Assembly (NCBI GenBank): GCA_947498935.1
Contig: CANMMM010000007.1
Span: forward strand, 1-64,000
Reading direction: 5' to 3'
DNA: 64,000 nucleotides
Source of the DNA: an uncultured Aquimarina sp.
Lineage (GTDB): Bacteria; Bacteroidota; Bacteroidia; Flavobacteriales; Flavobacteriaceae
The stretch's first letter is position 1, and each line of letters starts with the position of its first letter. The position numbers were made by a program, and so were the translations under genes. Under the pieces are notes generated by a model, which worked only from the letters and a program-made list of their open reading frames with translations, had not been told where the DNA came from and made no database searches. Shown here piece after piece: positions 1 to 6,630 of the stretch.

Positions 1-6
1 TTATAT

Positions 7-51
7 GGGCAAAATAAGGTGTTTACTATCATTCATCAAAATATTTTGCCC
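7..51. terminator. Long-loop inverted repeat, terminator-like
   Basis: GGGCAAAATA (7-16) is perfectly complementary to TATTTTGCCC (42-51), and TCTTTTTCT follows directly. This could be a terminator of a gene left of the window, or the end of an insertion, since a broken gene begins about 30 bases later. Function is inferred only from the structure. Confidence 0.4.
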
Positions 52-60
52 TCTTTTTCT

Positions 61-86
61 AAGATGACAAAGTAGGAATAATCTTA
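61..86 (+). repeat. Direct repeat, left copy (61-86 / 2843-2868)
   Basis: The 17 bases AAGATGACAAAGTAGGA recur exactly at 2843-2859. The match continues over 26 bases with two mismatches. Both copies lie directly before a gene fragment that has lost its 5' end, so they may be recombination or insertion boundaries. Confidence 0.6.
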
Positions 87-703
87 CCATCACCGCAGAT
101 ACGTATTATATCGATATACAGGACAGAATTGTACTCACAGGTACTTTCGATGCGCCACTAATTCCTAATGTAGCTGCGGCACAGTTTTTTGCCAATGGAG
201 TAGATACAGAAACCGTGGGATTAGACCTTATCGTATCTTGGAAAGCCAATTACAATTTTGGTTCACTAGCCGCTACCCTAGCAGGAAATGTAAATAATAT
301 GTACATCACTGATGTAAACACTGATCTAGACGAAGGTACTTTTTTTGGAGCTAGAGAGCGTTCGTTCTTATTAGCCTCTGCACCTAGAAGTAAATTTGTA
401 CTCAACACCAATTACAATACCGAAAAATTCAATGCAGGACTGAGCTTTACACGATTTAGCGACATTACCCTTGTTGATTTCTCAGGAAATGAAGATCTGT
501 ATAGTGCTAAGATCACCACCGATCTTTCCTTGGCCTATCAATTAGCAGAAAGCTTTAAACTCACACTGGGTAGTAACAATATTTTTAATCGTTATCCAGA
601 TCAGCAAGACGATGGCGACACCGAAGCTGGTGGTTATTGGGATGCTGTACAAATGGGATTCAGTGGTGCGTATTATTTTGCGCGTCTGGATTTTAATTTC
701 TAA
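80..703 (+). pseudogene. TonB-dependent receptor, C-terminal fragment (5' truncated)
   Basis: The frame encodes the last ~207 residues of an outer-membrane TonB-dependent receptor barrel. It opens with NLTITADTYYIDI, has alternating hydrophobic strands, a GSNNIFNRYPDQ segment typical of the last strands, and ends in ARLDFNF with a C-terminal aromatic residue. The reading frame is closed by TGA at 65-67, so about three quarters of a normal receptor (plug and early barrel) is missing. The break coincides with the repeat at 61-86. A GTG at 215 could start a shorter product, but a barrel fragment without signal peptide is unlikely to work. Read as a remnant left by a rearrangement. Confidence 0.8.
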
Positions 704-756
704 TCCTGATAGTGTTACTCACTCCTATACAACAGATAGCCTGACCCCTATTATTT

Positions 757-846
757 GGGCGTTACCACAAGGGTCGGGCTATCCGTTCCAATTCCTCACA
801 TCTCCTAGGGTCGATGCTGTGGGATTTCCACTGCTATCCCTAACGC
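757..846 (-). repeat. Dispersed ~90-bp repeat, copy 1 (apical type A)
   Basis: Starts GGGCGTTACCACAAGGGTCG and ends CTATCCCTAACGC. The outer GCGTTA/TAACGC ends can pair, and the inner AATTCC/GGGATT can pair with a wobble. Nine more copies occur in the window, all between genes. The rest of the gap between 704 and 1011 shows no gene. Confidence 0.85.
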
Positions 847-1011
847 AAGGAAAACGACAAGAACACTTTCATTAAGAAAAAATATAATACAACAAACTAA
901 CATACATGATCACTGTATCTTAGGAAGTGTGTATAACAGGTACTCCCTTTTCTATTTTTCTAACGAAAGTATCTACTCGGTGATACCACATTTCGGACTA
1001 CACCTTTAATA

Positions 1012-1055
1012 ATTCCCAATGAATGGGAATAAATGAGATTCATTTTGTATATTTG
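1012..1055 (+). promoter_or_regulatory. Promoter and palindromic operator of the MqsR/MqsA-like operon
   Basis: ATTCCCA (1012-1018) and TGGGAAT (1024-1030) form a perfect 7-5-7 palindrome. A perfect Bacteroidetes -7 element TATATTTG lies at 1048-1055. The palindrome covers the expected -33 region, so a bound antitoxin would block transcription. Autoregulation is inferred from how toxin-antitoxin operons behave. Confidence 0.6.
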
Positions 1056-1082
1056 TATCATAATTTAGAGACTATATAGCAT

Positions 1083-1463
1083 ATGACTGAATTACCTTAT
1101 ACTGTAGATAACATAGTATTAATTCAAGAATTTATCAATGAGACAAAGAAAAGAATATCTCAAGGAACAGAAATAACGTTTACAGCAAAGGCTAATTCTG
1201 AGTTAGAAGACTTAGCACTCGAATATGAAATTAATGCAGATGATATCGAATCAGCTATTTTTAATTTGACGCCTGAAAATTATTACAGAGGAATTGATCC
1301 ATCAGGCAGAGCTGATTTTAACGTTTGTGCATTTTGCACAAGGATAGGAAAAGATAATATCGAGATTTATCTAAAGTATGGTTTAGAAACGGATGGACTT
1401 CAGATATTACTTTTTTCAAATCATGTCCCTAATTACCCTATGAATCATCCTTTTAAAAATTAA
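1083..1463 (+). CDS. MqsR-like toxin of a type II toxin-antitoxin pair
   Basis: A 126-residue protein whose C-terminal half resembles the MqsR ribonuclease fold: a YYRGIDP segment, then a strand IEIYLKYGLE followed by LQILLFSNH, matching the vYlKi...SFk pattern of MqsR. MqsR cleaves mRNA. The N-terminal ~30 residues extend beyond the usual ~98-residue toxin. Toxin-first order and the 4-base gap to the next gene match mqsRA of E. coli. The operon has a clear palindrome-overlapped promoter. Identification rests on pattern and context; another RelE-superfamily toxin is possible. Confidence 0.6.
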   Translation: MTELPYTVDNIVLIQEFINETKKRISQGTEITFTAKANSELEDLALEYEINADDIESAIFNLTPENYYRGIDPSGRADFNVCAFCTRIGKDNIEIYLKYGLETDGLQILLFSNHVPNYPMNHPFKN

Positions 1464-1467
1464 AGTT

Positions 1468-1965
1468 ATGGAAACTAAAAAAGTACTGACAAGAGAAAAT
1501 TTACCTACCAATGAATTGTTGGACTCTGTTGAAAAAGTTTTTAAAGGAGTAAAACTGACTTATACCGAGGCTTATTATTTAGATTATGAAGTTGATGAAG
1601 AAACAGGAGATATTAATAGAAACAAAAAGGTAAAGCACTACACTAAGAATCAAGTAAACAGAAACCTAAAAGCCCTTAAAAATGCGTATCATATTGCAAA
1701 AGGGGCTGTTAATCCTATTGATATCATTAATTTTAGGAAAAAGTATAAAATATCTGCATCTACTTTTAGTATCATTTTAGGTTTTAGCAAGAATACAATT
1801 TCTAATATCGAAAATAATGGAATTACTTCATTGCCTAGCGGTAGATTAATAAAAATGTGTTTAAATAATAAAAAAATTATTCAACATTATATTCAATTAT
1901 GCGATGCTATTGATGACCATAAAAAAGCTGAATTATCAAATAGATTACTAGAAGAAAGCATGTAG
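1468..1965 (+). CDS. MqsA-like helix-turn-helix antitoxin
   Basis: A 165-residue protein. Residues ~88-125 form a HTH of the MqsA/Xre type (INFRKKYKISASTFSIILGF, then TISNIENNG). The C-terminal LCDAIDD...AELSNRLLEE tail is helical. The N-terminal part lacks the CxxC zinc ligands of E. coli MqsA, as in other Bacteroidetes homologues I recall. It should bind and neutralise the preceding toxin and repress the operon through the palindrome at 1012-1030. The start lies 4 bases after the toxin stop, which favours co-translation. Confidence 0.65.
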   Translation: METKKVLTRENLPTNELLDSVEKVFKGVKLTYTEAYYLDYEVDEETGDINRNKKVKHYTKNQVNRNLKALKNAYHIAKGAVNPIDIINFRKKYKISASTFSIILGFSKNTISNIENNGITSLPSGRLIKMCLNNKKIIQHYIQLCDAIDDHKKAELSNRLLEESM

Positions 1966-2048
1966 GAGTACTATAATTAACAAAATAAAGTGCATGCGTT
2001 CTTTATGTGATATGTCTTTTTATAACGACTGTAAAAGTTGATACCTGT

Positions 2049-2675
2049 TCAAGATATACTTAATGATTCTCTCCTAGCTATGTACCAAATAGCAGCTCTT
2101 TTTTCTAAAAAAAACAGTACTTTTTCTCCACTAAGAGGGTGACTATAAGCGGATGAATACACTATTGCCTTAGTCCGTTGCTCATTAAAAAGAATAGGAG
2201 AAAATCTGATGATAAAATCTAATTTATTTTGCAAAAGTAGCTCCCTTGTAGTATCAGTTTTACTTATCGCTATTAAATGCCTGTTTTGTTTTACGGGTAT
2301 CCTTTTAACATCTATTTTCTCTTTACGGTCGCGATCTAGGCTTTTATACGCTGCTAAAAGTGCTGTATATTCTGGATTGAGTTGATTAAATTTCCTTGTA
2401 ACAGGAGAGAAATTTACAGTCTCGCTATACACCCCTATTTTTATATCTAAACTAAAAATAGAATCGCGATATTCATTAAAACGAATCGTATCCTTTTTAT
2501 AATTACCTACAGGAGGAGGTGGAGGTGGTGGTCCTGGAGGTAGTTTTTCTATCAATAAAGCGATAATACTATTTTTCTCTTGTTCTATGAGAGTATTATT
2601 TTCTCTATCTATTGAGTTACACGCAAAAAGTAGAAAAGCCATTAAGAAGAGTAATACATATTTTTTTATTGACAT
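2049..2675 (-). CDS. Lipoprotein of unknown function with polyproline stretch
   Basis: A 208-residue protein with a lipoprotein signal (KYVLLFLMAFLLFACNS; Cys19), so probably anchored in the outer membrane or periplasmic face. Residues ~46-57 are a PPGPPPPPPP stretch. The remainder has a compact mixed fold ending VLFFLEKRAAIWYIARRE. No family is recognised. It stands alone on the minus strand, convergent with the toxin-antitoxin operon. It may belong to the same class of accessory lipoproteins as those at 5-7.8 kb, but no sequence kinship is visible. Confidence 0.7.
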   Translation of the reverse strand: MSIKKYVLLFLMAFLLFACNSIDRENNTLIEQEKNSIIALLIEKLPPGPPPPPPPVGNYKKDTIRFNEYRDSIFSLDIKIGVYSETVNFSPVTRKFNQLNPEYTALLAAYKSLDRDRKEKIDVKRIPVKQNRHLIAISKTDTTRELLLQNKLDFIIRFSPILFNEQRTKAIVYSSAYSHPLSGEKVLFFLEKRAAIWYIARRESLSIS

Positions 2676-2733
2676 AGTATGTTGCTTTTATTTAAAACTG
2701 TGCTTCGTGTATATCATCAAATTCGTATCATTA

Positions 2734-2823
2734 AGGCATTACCACTGGATTCTGGCTTTCCGTTACAATTCTTTGCTACTACTATCCTCGTAGTTATAAA
2801 ATTCTCAATATAATCCCTAACGC
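2734..2823 (-). repeat. Dispersed ~90-bp repeat, copy 2 (degenerate)
   Basis: A worn copy: GGCATTACCACTGGATTCTG aligns with the family start and AATCCCTAACGCAAA with its end, with many substitutions between. It lies between the lipoprotein gene and the truncated TIGR04141-like gene and carries no open gene. Confidence 0.65.
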
Positions 2824-2842
2824 AAATCAACAACACACTATC

Positions 2843-2868
2843 AAGATGACAAAGTAGGACTAATATTA
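2843..2868 (+). repeat. Direct repeat, right copy (61-86 / 2843-2868)
   Basis: Second copy of the 26-base near-identical sequence (17 exact bases, then CTAATATTA against ATAATCTTA). It sits between the degenerate dispersed repeat and a gene fragment lacking its 5' part. Confidence 0.6.
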
Positions 2869-3678
2869 GAATTTCTATCTAATCAAAATTTTGATAGAAA
2901 TTTGACTACGTTTAGTCACTACGTATACAACATTTACATATATACTTTCAAAAATCAAAAGAAAAAACCAATTCTGAAGACTGCTTTAATATATCATTTA
3001 AACACGGAATTGATCTTACCTGATTTAGGTACTTTTATTTTTCTGGATTCAAAATGGTATAAATTAAGAGAAATTTTTATAAATGAAATGAATTCTAGAT
3101 GTATAGAAATTTTTCAATCTAGTGATCTAAAAAATTCAGTATTAGATGAAAAATGGGGCAAAAAAGAAAATGGGAAACGAGCAAATGAATCTACTTACAA
3201 TAGTAAGTATAACAAAAATAATTATTTGGTTTTAGATGCTATTATTGTTGATTCAATTGAGTTAGCTGATGTTATACATGTAAAAGACAATACTATTTAT
3301 TTATGTCATGTGAAATATGGCTTTAGCACTGACCTTAGAGAACTTTATAGTCAAATAATTTCATCTGCACGAAGACTTAAAAATGACTTAAAAGATGAGG
3401 AAAACAAATATCTAAAATCTATTTATAAAGGAATGAGAGCTAAAGACAGACATCCTGAGTATAGTGAATTAGACTTTATTAACCTCTTTAAGACTAATAC
3501 GATTAAATATGTGATGTCAATTACTGCTCACCTAAAAAATAAGCGCCTTACTGATAATATAAAAAAATATACATCCAATATCGCTAAATTATCAGTGATA
3601 CAATGTTACACAGAAATGAGGACTGAATATTATGACCTAAATATAGAAATTATTGACAATAGTGAATGCTTTAATTAA
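2869..3678 (+). pseudogene. TIGR04141/DUF6119-like protein, C-terminal fragment
   Basis: Open from 2821 to 3678 with no ATG near the front; a TTG at 2902 is the first plausible codon. The product resembles the C-terminal part of the sporadically distributed TIGR04141 family: TFIFLDSKWYKLREIFINEMN, then a run ADVIHVKDNTIYLCHVKYGF and an S-rich helix SQIISSARRLKNDL. Full members are about 500-600 residues, so the N-terminal half is missing; the cut lies at the direct repeat. Family members have been noted in defence or mobile contexts. The remnant is probably inactive, although an intact translated fragment cannot be excluded. Confidence 0.6.
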
Positions 3679-3693
3679 ATTAAGAAGATATGA

Positions 3694-3725
3694 TTTGACA
3701 AAAATACCAAATTTTGGTATTTTTG
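3694..3725 (+). promoter_or_regulatory. parDE promoter with perfect 27-base palindromic operator
   Basis: TTTG (3694-3697) and TATTTTTG (3718-3725) are spaced by 20 bases, the classic Bacteroidetes -33/-7 arrangement. Between and over them lies a perfect palindrome, 3699-3725, centred on T3712, with arms CAAAAATACCAAA and TTTGGTATTTTTG. Transcription would start near 3732, 12 bases before parD. This is a strong candidate ParD operator. Confidence 0.8.
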
Positions 3726-3743
3726 ATCTTAAAATCATGAATA

Positions 3744-3992
3744 ATGAAAAATACATCTGTATCATTAGGAAATTATTTTGATCAATTTGTGCAAAGTCAG
3801 GTTTCAACTGGCAGGTATAAAAATGTAAGTGAGGTTATCAGAGCTGGACTTCGGCTTTTAGAAAATGAAGAGAGTAAAGTAATCGCTTTACGAAATGCAA
3901 TACAAGAAGGATTAAATAGCCCAATAGTTGAAGATTTTGACTTTGATGAAAATCTAAAAAGGTTAAAAGCTGAAAAGAGAAAAAATGGCTAA
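3744..3992 (+). CDS. parD: ParD-family antitoxin
   Basis: An 82-residue protein of the CopG/ParD type. It has the ribbon-helix-helix signature: MKNTSVSLGNYFDQFVQ, then GRYKNVSEVIRAGLRLLE, followed by an acidic and then lysine-rich C-terminal tail that should wrap the toxin. ParD dimers bind DNA and repress their own operon while neutralising ParE. The gene overlaps parE by 8 bases, indicating coupled translation. The palindrome at 3699-3725 is the likely binding site. Confidence 0.9.
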   Translation: MKNTSVSLGNYFDQFVQSQVSTGRYKNVSEVIRAGLRLLENEESKVIALRNAIQEGLNSPIVEDFDFDENLKRLKAEKRKNG

Positions 3993-4284
3993 AGTTATCT
4001 TGAGGCAAGAAGCTATAGACGACTTGAATGACATTTGGGAGTATACTTTTGAAAAGTGGTCCGAAAAACAAGCTGACAAATATTATGCGAGTATAAAGAT
4101 TGCTTGTAATGGAATTGGAGAGCATCCTAATATTGGAAAAGAATATGTTGGGATAAGCAAAAATCTTCTAGGGTTTAAATCTGGAAAACATATAATATTC
4201 TATCAAATAATATCAGCCAAAAGAATTGAAGTGATTAGAATACTTCACGAACGAATGGACCTAAAAAACAGAATCATAGAATAA
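3985..4284 (+). CDS. parE: ParE-family toxin (RelE/ParE superfamily)
   Basis: A 99-residue protein with the ParE pattern: VILRQEAIDDLNDIWEYTFEKW at the N-terminus, a YYASI helix, GKEY, then strands KHIIFYQI, RIEVIRILHERMD. ParE toxins classically inhibit DNA gyrase. Overlaps parD and forms the second cistron of a two-gene operon. Directly downstream lies the hairpin element at 4294-4340, one of three that each follow an accessory gene in the gene's own direction. Confidence 0.9.
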   Translation: MAKVILRQEAIDDLNDIWEYTFEKWSEKQADKYYASIKIACNGIGEHPNIGKEYVGISKNLLGFKSGKHIIFYQIISAKRIEVIRILHERMDLKNRIIE

Positions 4285-4293
4285 AAACTACAA

Positions 4294-4340
4294 CCAATCG
4301 AGTAGACGGCTCTGTCAGTAACTGACAGTATGCGCCTCTC
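4294..4340 (+). repeat. 3' hairpin element A (follows parE)
   Basis: Contains ATCGAGTAGACGG, a near-perfect hairpin CTGTCAGT-A-ACTGACAG (4312-4328) and TGCGCCTC. The copy at 5846-5891 on the other strand matches most positions; 4933-4980 is a weaker relative. Each follows a gene 3' end in the same orientation. Confidence 0.6.
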
Positions 4341-4474
4341 AAATATTTATATTCACGAATACCTCTAAAACAATAAACACAAATGAGTACACCACCGTAC
4401 ATATAGTGTTCGTATACGGCGGTTTGCTTTGTCAACATTTCTTTATAGACACTATGTTTCCATACATTAAAAAA

Positions 4475-4921
4475 ATGACCGAAATTAAAACTAATCCAAA
4501 TATCATACTAAGAATTCTTGCCGGATTAATAGACTATGGAATTATTTATGCCTTTACATTTTTTATGGTTTTTAATTTCGGTGAACCCAATGACGAAGGA
4601 GGACAATCGCTAAATGGATTTATGGCACTAATCCCAGTCGGGTTTTGGTTAATTATGACTGTGGTTCTTGAAAGTGGTTTGGGCGGAACACTCGGAAATT
4701 CAATACTTGGTTTAAAAGTAATTCCAGAAAATGGACAAGACAGAAAGTTAGATTTTGGAGAATCTTTATTAAGACATTTAGTAGATCCTATTGACATGTT
4801 TCTATTTTTTGGAGTTTTTGGAATTTTAATAATCTTGAAGACACCAAAAAATCAAAGGCTTGGTGATTTGTGGGCGGGAACGATTGTTGTAAAGACTAAA
4901 AATCTTGAAAAAACGGAATAA
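4475..4921 (+). CDS. RDD-family membrane protein
   Basis: About 148 residues from the ATG at 4475. An in-frame ATG at 4454 and GTG at 4406 are alternatives, but homologues begin close to the first membrane segment. The RDD signature is visible as RILAGLIDYGIIYAF with Arg and Asp, followed by a second hydrophobic span and GTLGNSILGLKV, then a third segment MFLFFGVFGILIIL and KNQRLGDLWAGTIVV. RDD proteins are small inner-membrane proteins, mostly of unknown role, some linked to transport. It is flanked on both sides by related hairpin elements, so it looks like a single-gene accessory unit. Confidence 0.8.
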   Translation: MTEIKTNPNIILRILAGLIDYGIIYAFTFFMVFNFGEPNDEGGQSLNGFMALIPVGFWLIMTVVLESGLGGTLGNSILGLKVIPENGQDRKLDFGESLLRHLVDPIDMFLFFGVFGILIILKTPKNQRLGDLWAGTIVVKTKNLEKTE

Positions 4922-4932
4922 AAAACATGTGG

Positions 4933-4980
4933 CAATCGTGTAGACGGATGACAATCAAATGACCGCCACTGCTCCTGAGG
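4933..4980 (+). repeat. 3' hairpin element B (follows RDD gene; diverged)
   Basis: AATCGTGTAGACGG matches the start of element A, and ACTGCTCCT resembles its end; the centre is diverged and pairs poorly. It starts 11 bases after the RDD stop. From 4985 on, the sequence is nearly identical to 6615 onwards (TAAAGTGAATTCCCCTC), the 3' flank of another lipoprotein gene. Confidence 0.4.
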
Positions 4981-4999
4981 CTGTAAAGTGAATTCCCCT

Positions 5000-5617
5000 C
5001 TAATTATCCTTCATTGGATAAAAACTACGTTCTAAAACTTCTCCAGTAATTCCATCGACTTTTAAGGTTTCTCTACGACCAAATGTTTTTTTCCACTCAA
5101 CCTCCCAAATGGTACCTTCCTCTATTACACCTCTTGTAATAACTGTATTCGTGTCAAAAATGTCAATAGCGTCTTTTTCTTTTTTTAAAAGTGCTAAAAG
5201 TTGCTCAAATGTAAATTTAAAAGGAATATCGTAATTTATAGCTTCTATTAATTTTCCTGTTTCGTCGTATTCTTTTCTTATTTTCTGAAAATTATTAGGG
5301 TATCTAATGGAATAACGTTTAAGGCTTCCGTTTTTGTAATATCCTCTAAATTCTATAAATAATTCTGGTTTTGGTGGAGTAATATATTCAGAATAACTAC
5401 TTTCACTTGATGTTTGTCTAAATTTAGTTCCGTTATCTAACACAAAATTATACTCATCATTAACCTTGTTTTTGTTAAAAGTTTCTATATCGAAAGTGTC
5501 TATGACAATTTCTGTGTGTTTTTGAGCTCCATGATTTTGTTTGTTTTTATTCTGTACATTACAAGAAAGAAGAACTAGCAATAATAATATAAGTACTACT
5601 TTCTTTGCATTTTCCAT
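5000..5617 (-). CDS. Mosaic lipoprotein, candidate orphan immunity protein
   Basis: 205 residues from MENAKKVVLILLLLVLLSC (lipobox LLSC, Cys after the hydrophobic stretch). The signal part and ~100 bases upstream match the lipoprotein at 7381; from about residue 60 on it matches the lipoprotein at 6631, with an almost identical last ~90 residues (TFEQLLALLKKE, then WEVEWKKTFGRRE and DGITGEVLERSFYP). The ending resembles a PepSY-like strand pattern; PepSY domains can inhibit peptidases. Directly upstream lies a dead effector 3' end. I infer an immunity gene left after effector replacement; no experimental family is recognised. Confidence 0.7.
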   Translation of the reverse strand: MENAKKVVLILLLLVLLSCNVQNKNKQNHGAQKHTEIVIDTFDIETFNKNKVNDEYNFVLDNGTKFRQTSSESSYSEYITPPKPELFIEFRGYYKNGSLKRYSIRYPNNFQKIRKEYDETGKLIEAINYDIPFKFTFEQLLALLKKEKDAIDIFDTNTVITRGVIEEGTIWEVEWKKTFGRRETLKVDGITGEVLERSFYPMKDN

Positions 5618-5715
5618 AAGATAGTCTTTGTAGAATCCCATTGATGATGTTTTGGTTTTTAATTTCTCAGGTGACTATTATATCTGCTTAAACAAGTATT
5701 TGTAAATTTCTAAGC
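5596..5715 (-). pseudogene. Remnant of a T6SS effector C-terminus
   Basis: Translation reads FTNTCLSRYNSHLRN, a TAA stop, then KPKHHQWDSTKTILWKMQRK and stop. This aligns without gaps to the last ~40 residues of the intact effector at 7785-9032 (FANTCLNRYNSHLKN, then NNKHHQWDSTKTILWKMQRK). An internal stop and no upstream coding continuation show it is dead. As in the intact locus, its end overlaps the start of a MENAKK lipoprotein gene. Confidence 0.85.
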
Positions 5716-5845
5716 AATTGCACAAAGTCTGATACTAGGAACTACCATTACTAAGAAACTCTTCAAACAAAAAGACTACTAAAGTATCGTAACGTAGTAT
5801 CATACAGTAAAATCTTGATAAAGAGAATTGTACTTGCTGAGGTGT

Positions 5846-5891
5846 CGGAGGTGCACGCTGTCAGTTCCTAACAGAGCTCTCTACTCGATTC
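5846..5891 (-). repeat. 3' hairpin element C (follows lipoprotein at 5901)
   Basis: On the minus strand: ATCGAGTAGAGAGCTCTGTT, then AGGAACTGACAG and TGCACCTC, with a hairpin CTGTTAG/CTGACAG. It matches element A at about four of five positions. It begins about ten bases after the stop of the 5901-6506 gene, in that gene's direction. Confidence 0.6.
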
Positions 5892-5900
5892 TTACCCTTT

Positions 5901-6506
5901 TTAATTGTCTTCGTGTGGATAATGGCTTCTTTCCAAAATCTCTCCTGTTATTCCGTTTACTTTAATTCTTTCTCTACGCATGGGTGTTTTTTTATATGTT
6001 ACATACCAAAAAGTTCCTGTTTTATCTGAAGAACGCCCAACAGAAGTGTTATTATCAAATAAATCAATAGTGTCTTTTTCTTTTTTTATTAGTTCAACTA
6101 ACTGCTGAAAAGTGAATTTATATGGTGTGTCATAGTTGATCTCCTCTGTTAATTTTCCTGTTTTATCATACTTCTTTAGGCTTTTTAAAAATCTATTCGG
6201 AAAATGAACCAATACGGATTCTAAATTCCCTGATTGATAGTACCTTTTATCTGTTATGAACATCTTAGCTAAAGGAGGTCGAATAGTTGTATTATAAAAA
6301 TCTCCATCAATTTCTTGCTCAATTCTTGTACTATCCTTTAATAGAAAATTAAATTTCCCATTTACCTGTTTTTTATTAAAAGTTTCTATGTCGAAAGTTT
6401 CTACAACTATTTCTGTTTTTTTTTGAGTTATTTTCTGTTGTTTTTTTTCTTCCGCATTACAAGAAAGAAGAACAAATAGTATCGTAGTTACAACTATGGT
6501 TTTCAT
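5901..6506 (-). CDS. Lipoprotein, candidate orphan T6SS immunity protein
   Basis: 201 residues with a lipoprotein signal MKTIVVTTILFVLLSCN. A KKTEIVVETFDIETFNKKQVN segment precedes strand-rich sequence and a C-terminal WYVTYKKTPMRRERIKVNG, TGEILERSHYP. It is a clear paralogue of the proteins at 5000 and 6631 and shares signal-peptide and upstream sequence with the latter. A degenerate reading frame ending NTIYANPNAMKE stops a few bases before its ATG. Likely periplasmic, consistent with protection against a periplasm-acting effector. Inference from array context only. Confidence 0.7.
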   Translation of the reverse strand: MKTIVVTTILFVLLSCNAEEKKQQKITQKKTEIVVETFDIETFNKKQVNGKFNFLLKDSTRIEQEIDGDFYNTTIRPPLAKMFITDKRYYQSGNLESVLVHFPNRFLKSLKKYDKTGKLTEEINYDTPYKFTFQQLVELIKKEKDTIDLFDNNTSVGRSSDKTGTFWYVTYKKTPMRRERIKVNGITGEILERSHYPHEDN

Positions 6507-6509
6507 ACG

Positions 6510-6587
6510 TTATTCTTTCATTGCATTAGGATTCGCATAAATAGTATTGTCACGACCAAGTACTAATTTTAATTGGATGAGAAGAAT
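6510..6587 (-). pseudogene. Possible 3' remnant of a second effector-like gene
   Basis: The frame reads QLKLVLGRDNTIYANPNAMKE then stop, three bases before the lipoprotein ATG. It is closed upstream by TAG. A similar ending NTIYANPNVMKE lies before the 6631 lipoprotein, with a disrupted frame behind it. Conservation of a protein ending at both sites suggests a lost upstream gene. Confidence 0.5.
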
Positions 6588-6630
6588 CTATATGTTAGCT
6601 GTTTTGGTGTTCTCTAAAGTGAATTCCCCT

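Noticed and set aside
612..875. 87-codon frame running across the dispersed repeat
   Set aside because: Most of it translates the non-coding repeat; other copies give different frames.
4294..4980. Integron attC sites and integrase
   Set aside because: Placement is cassette-like, but the canonical core sites and an integron integrase gene are not seen, so a true integron is not claimed.
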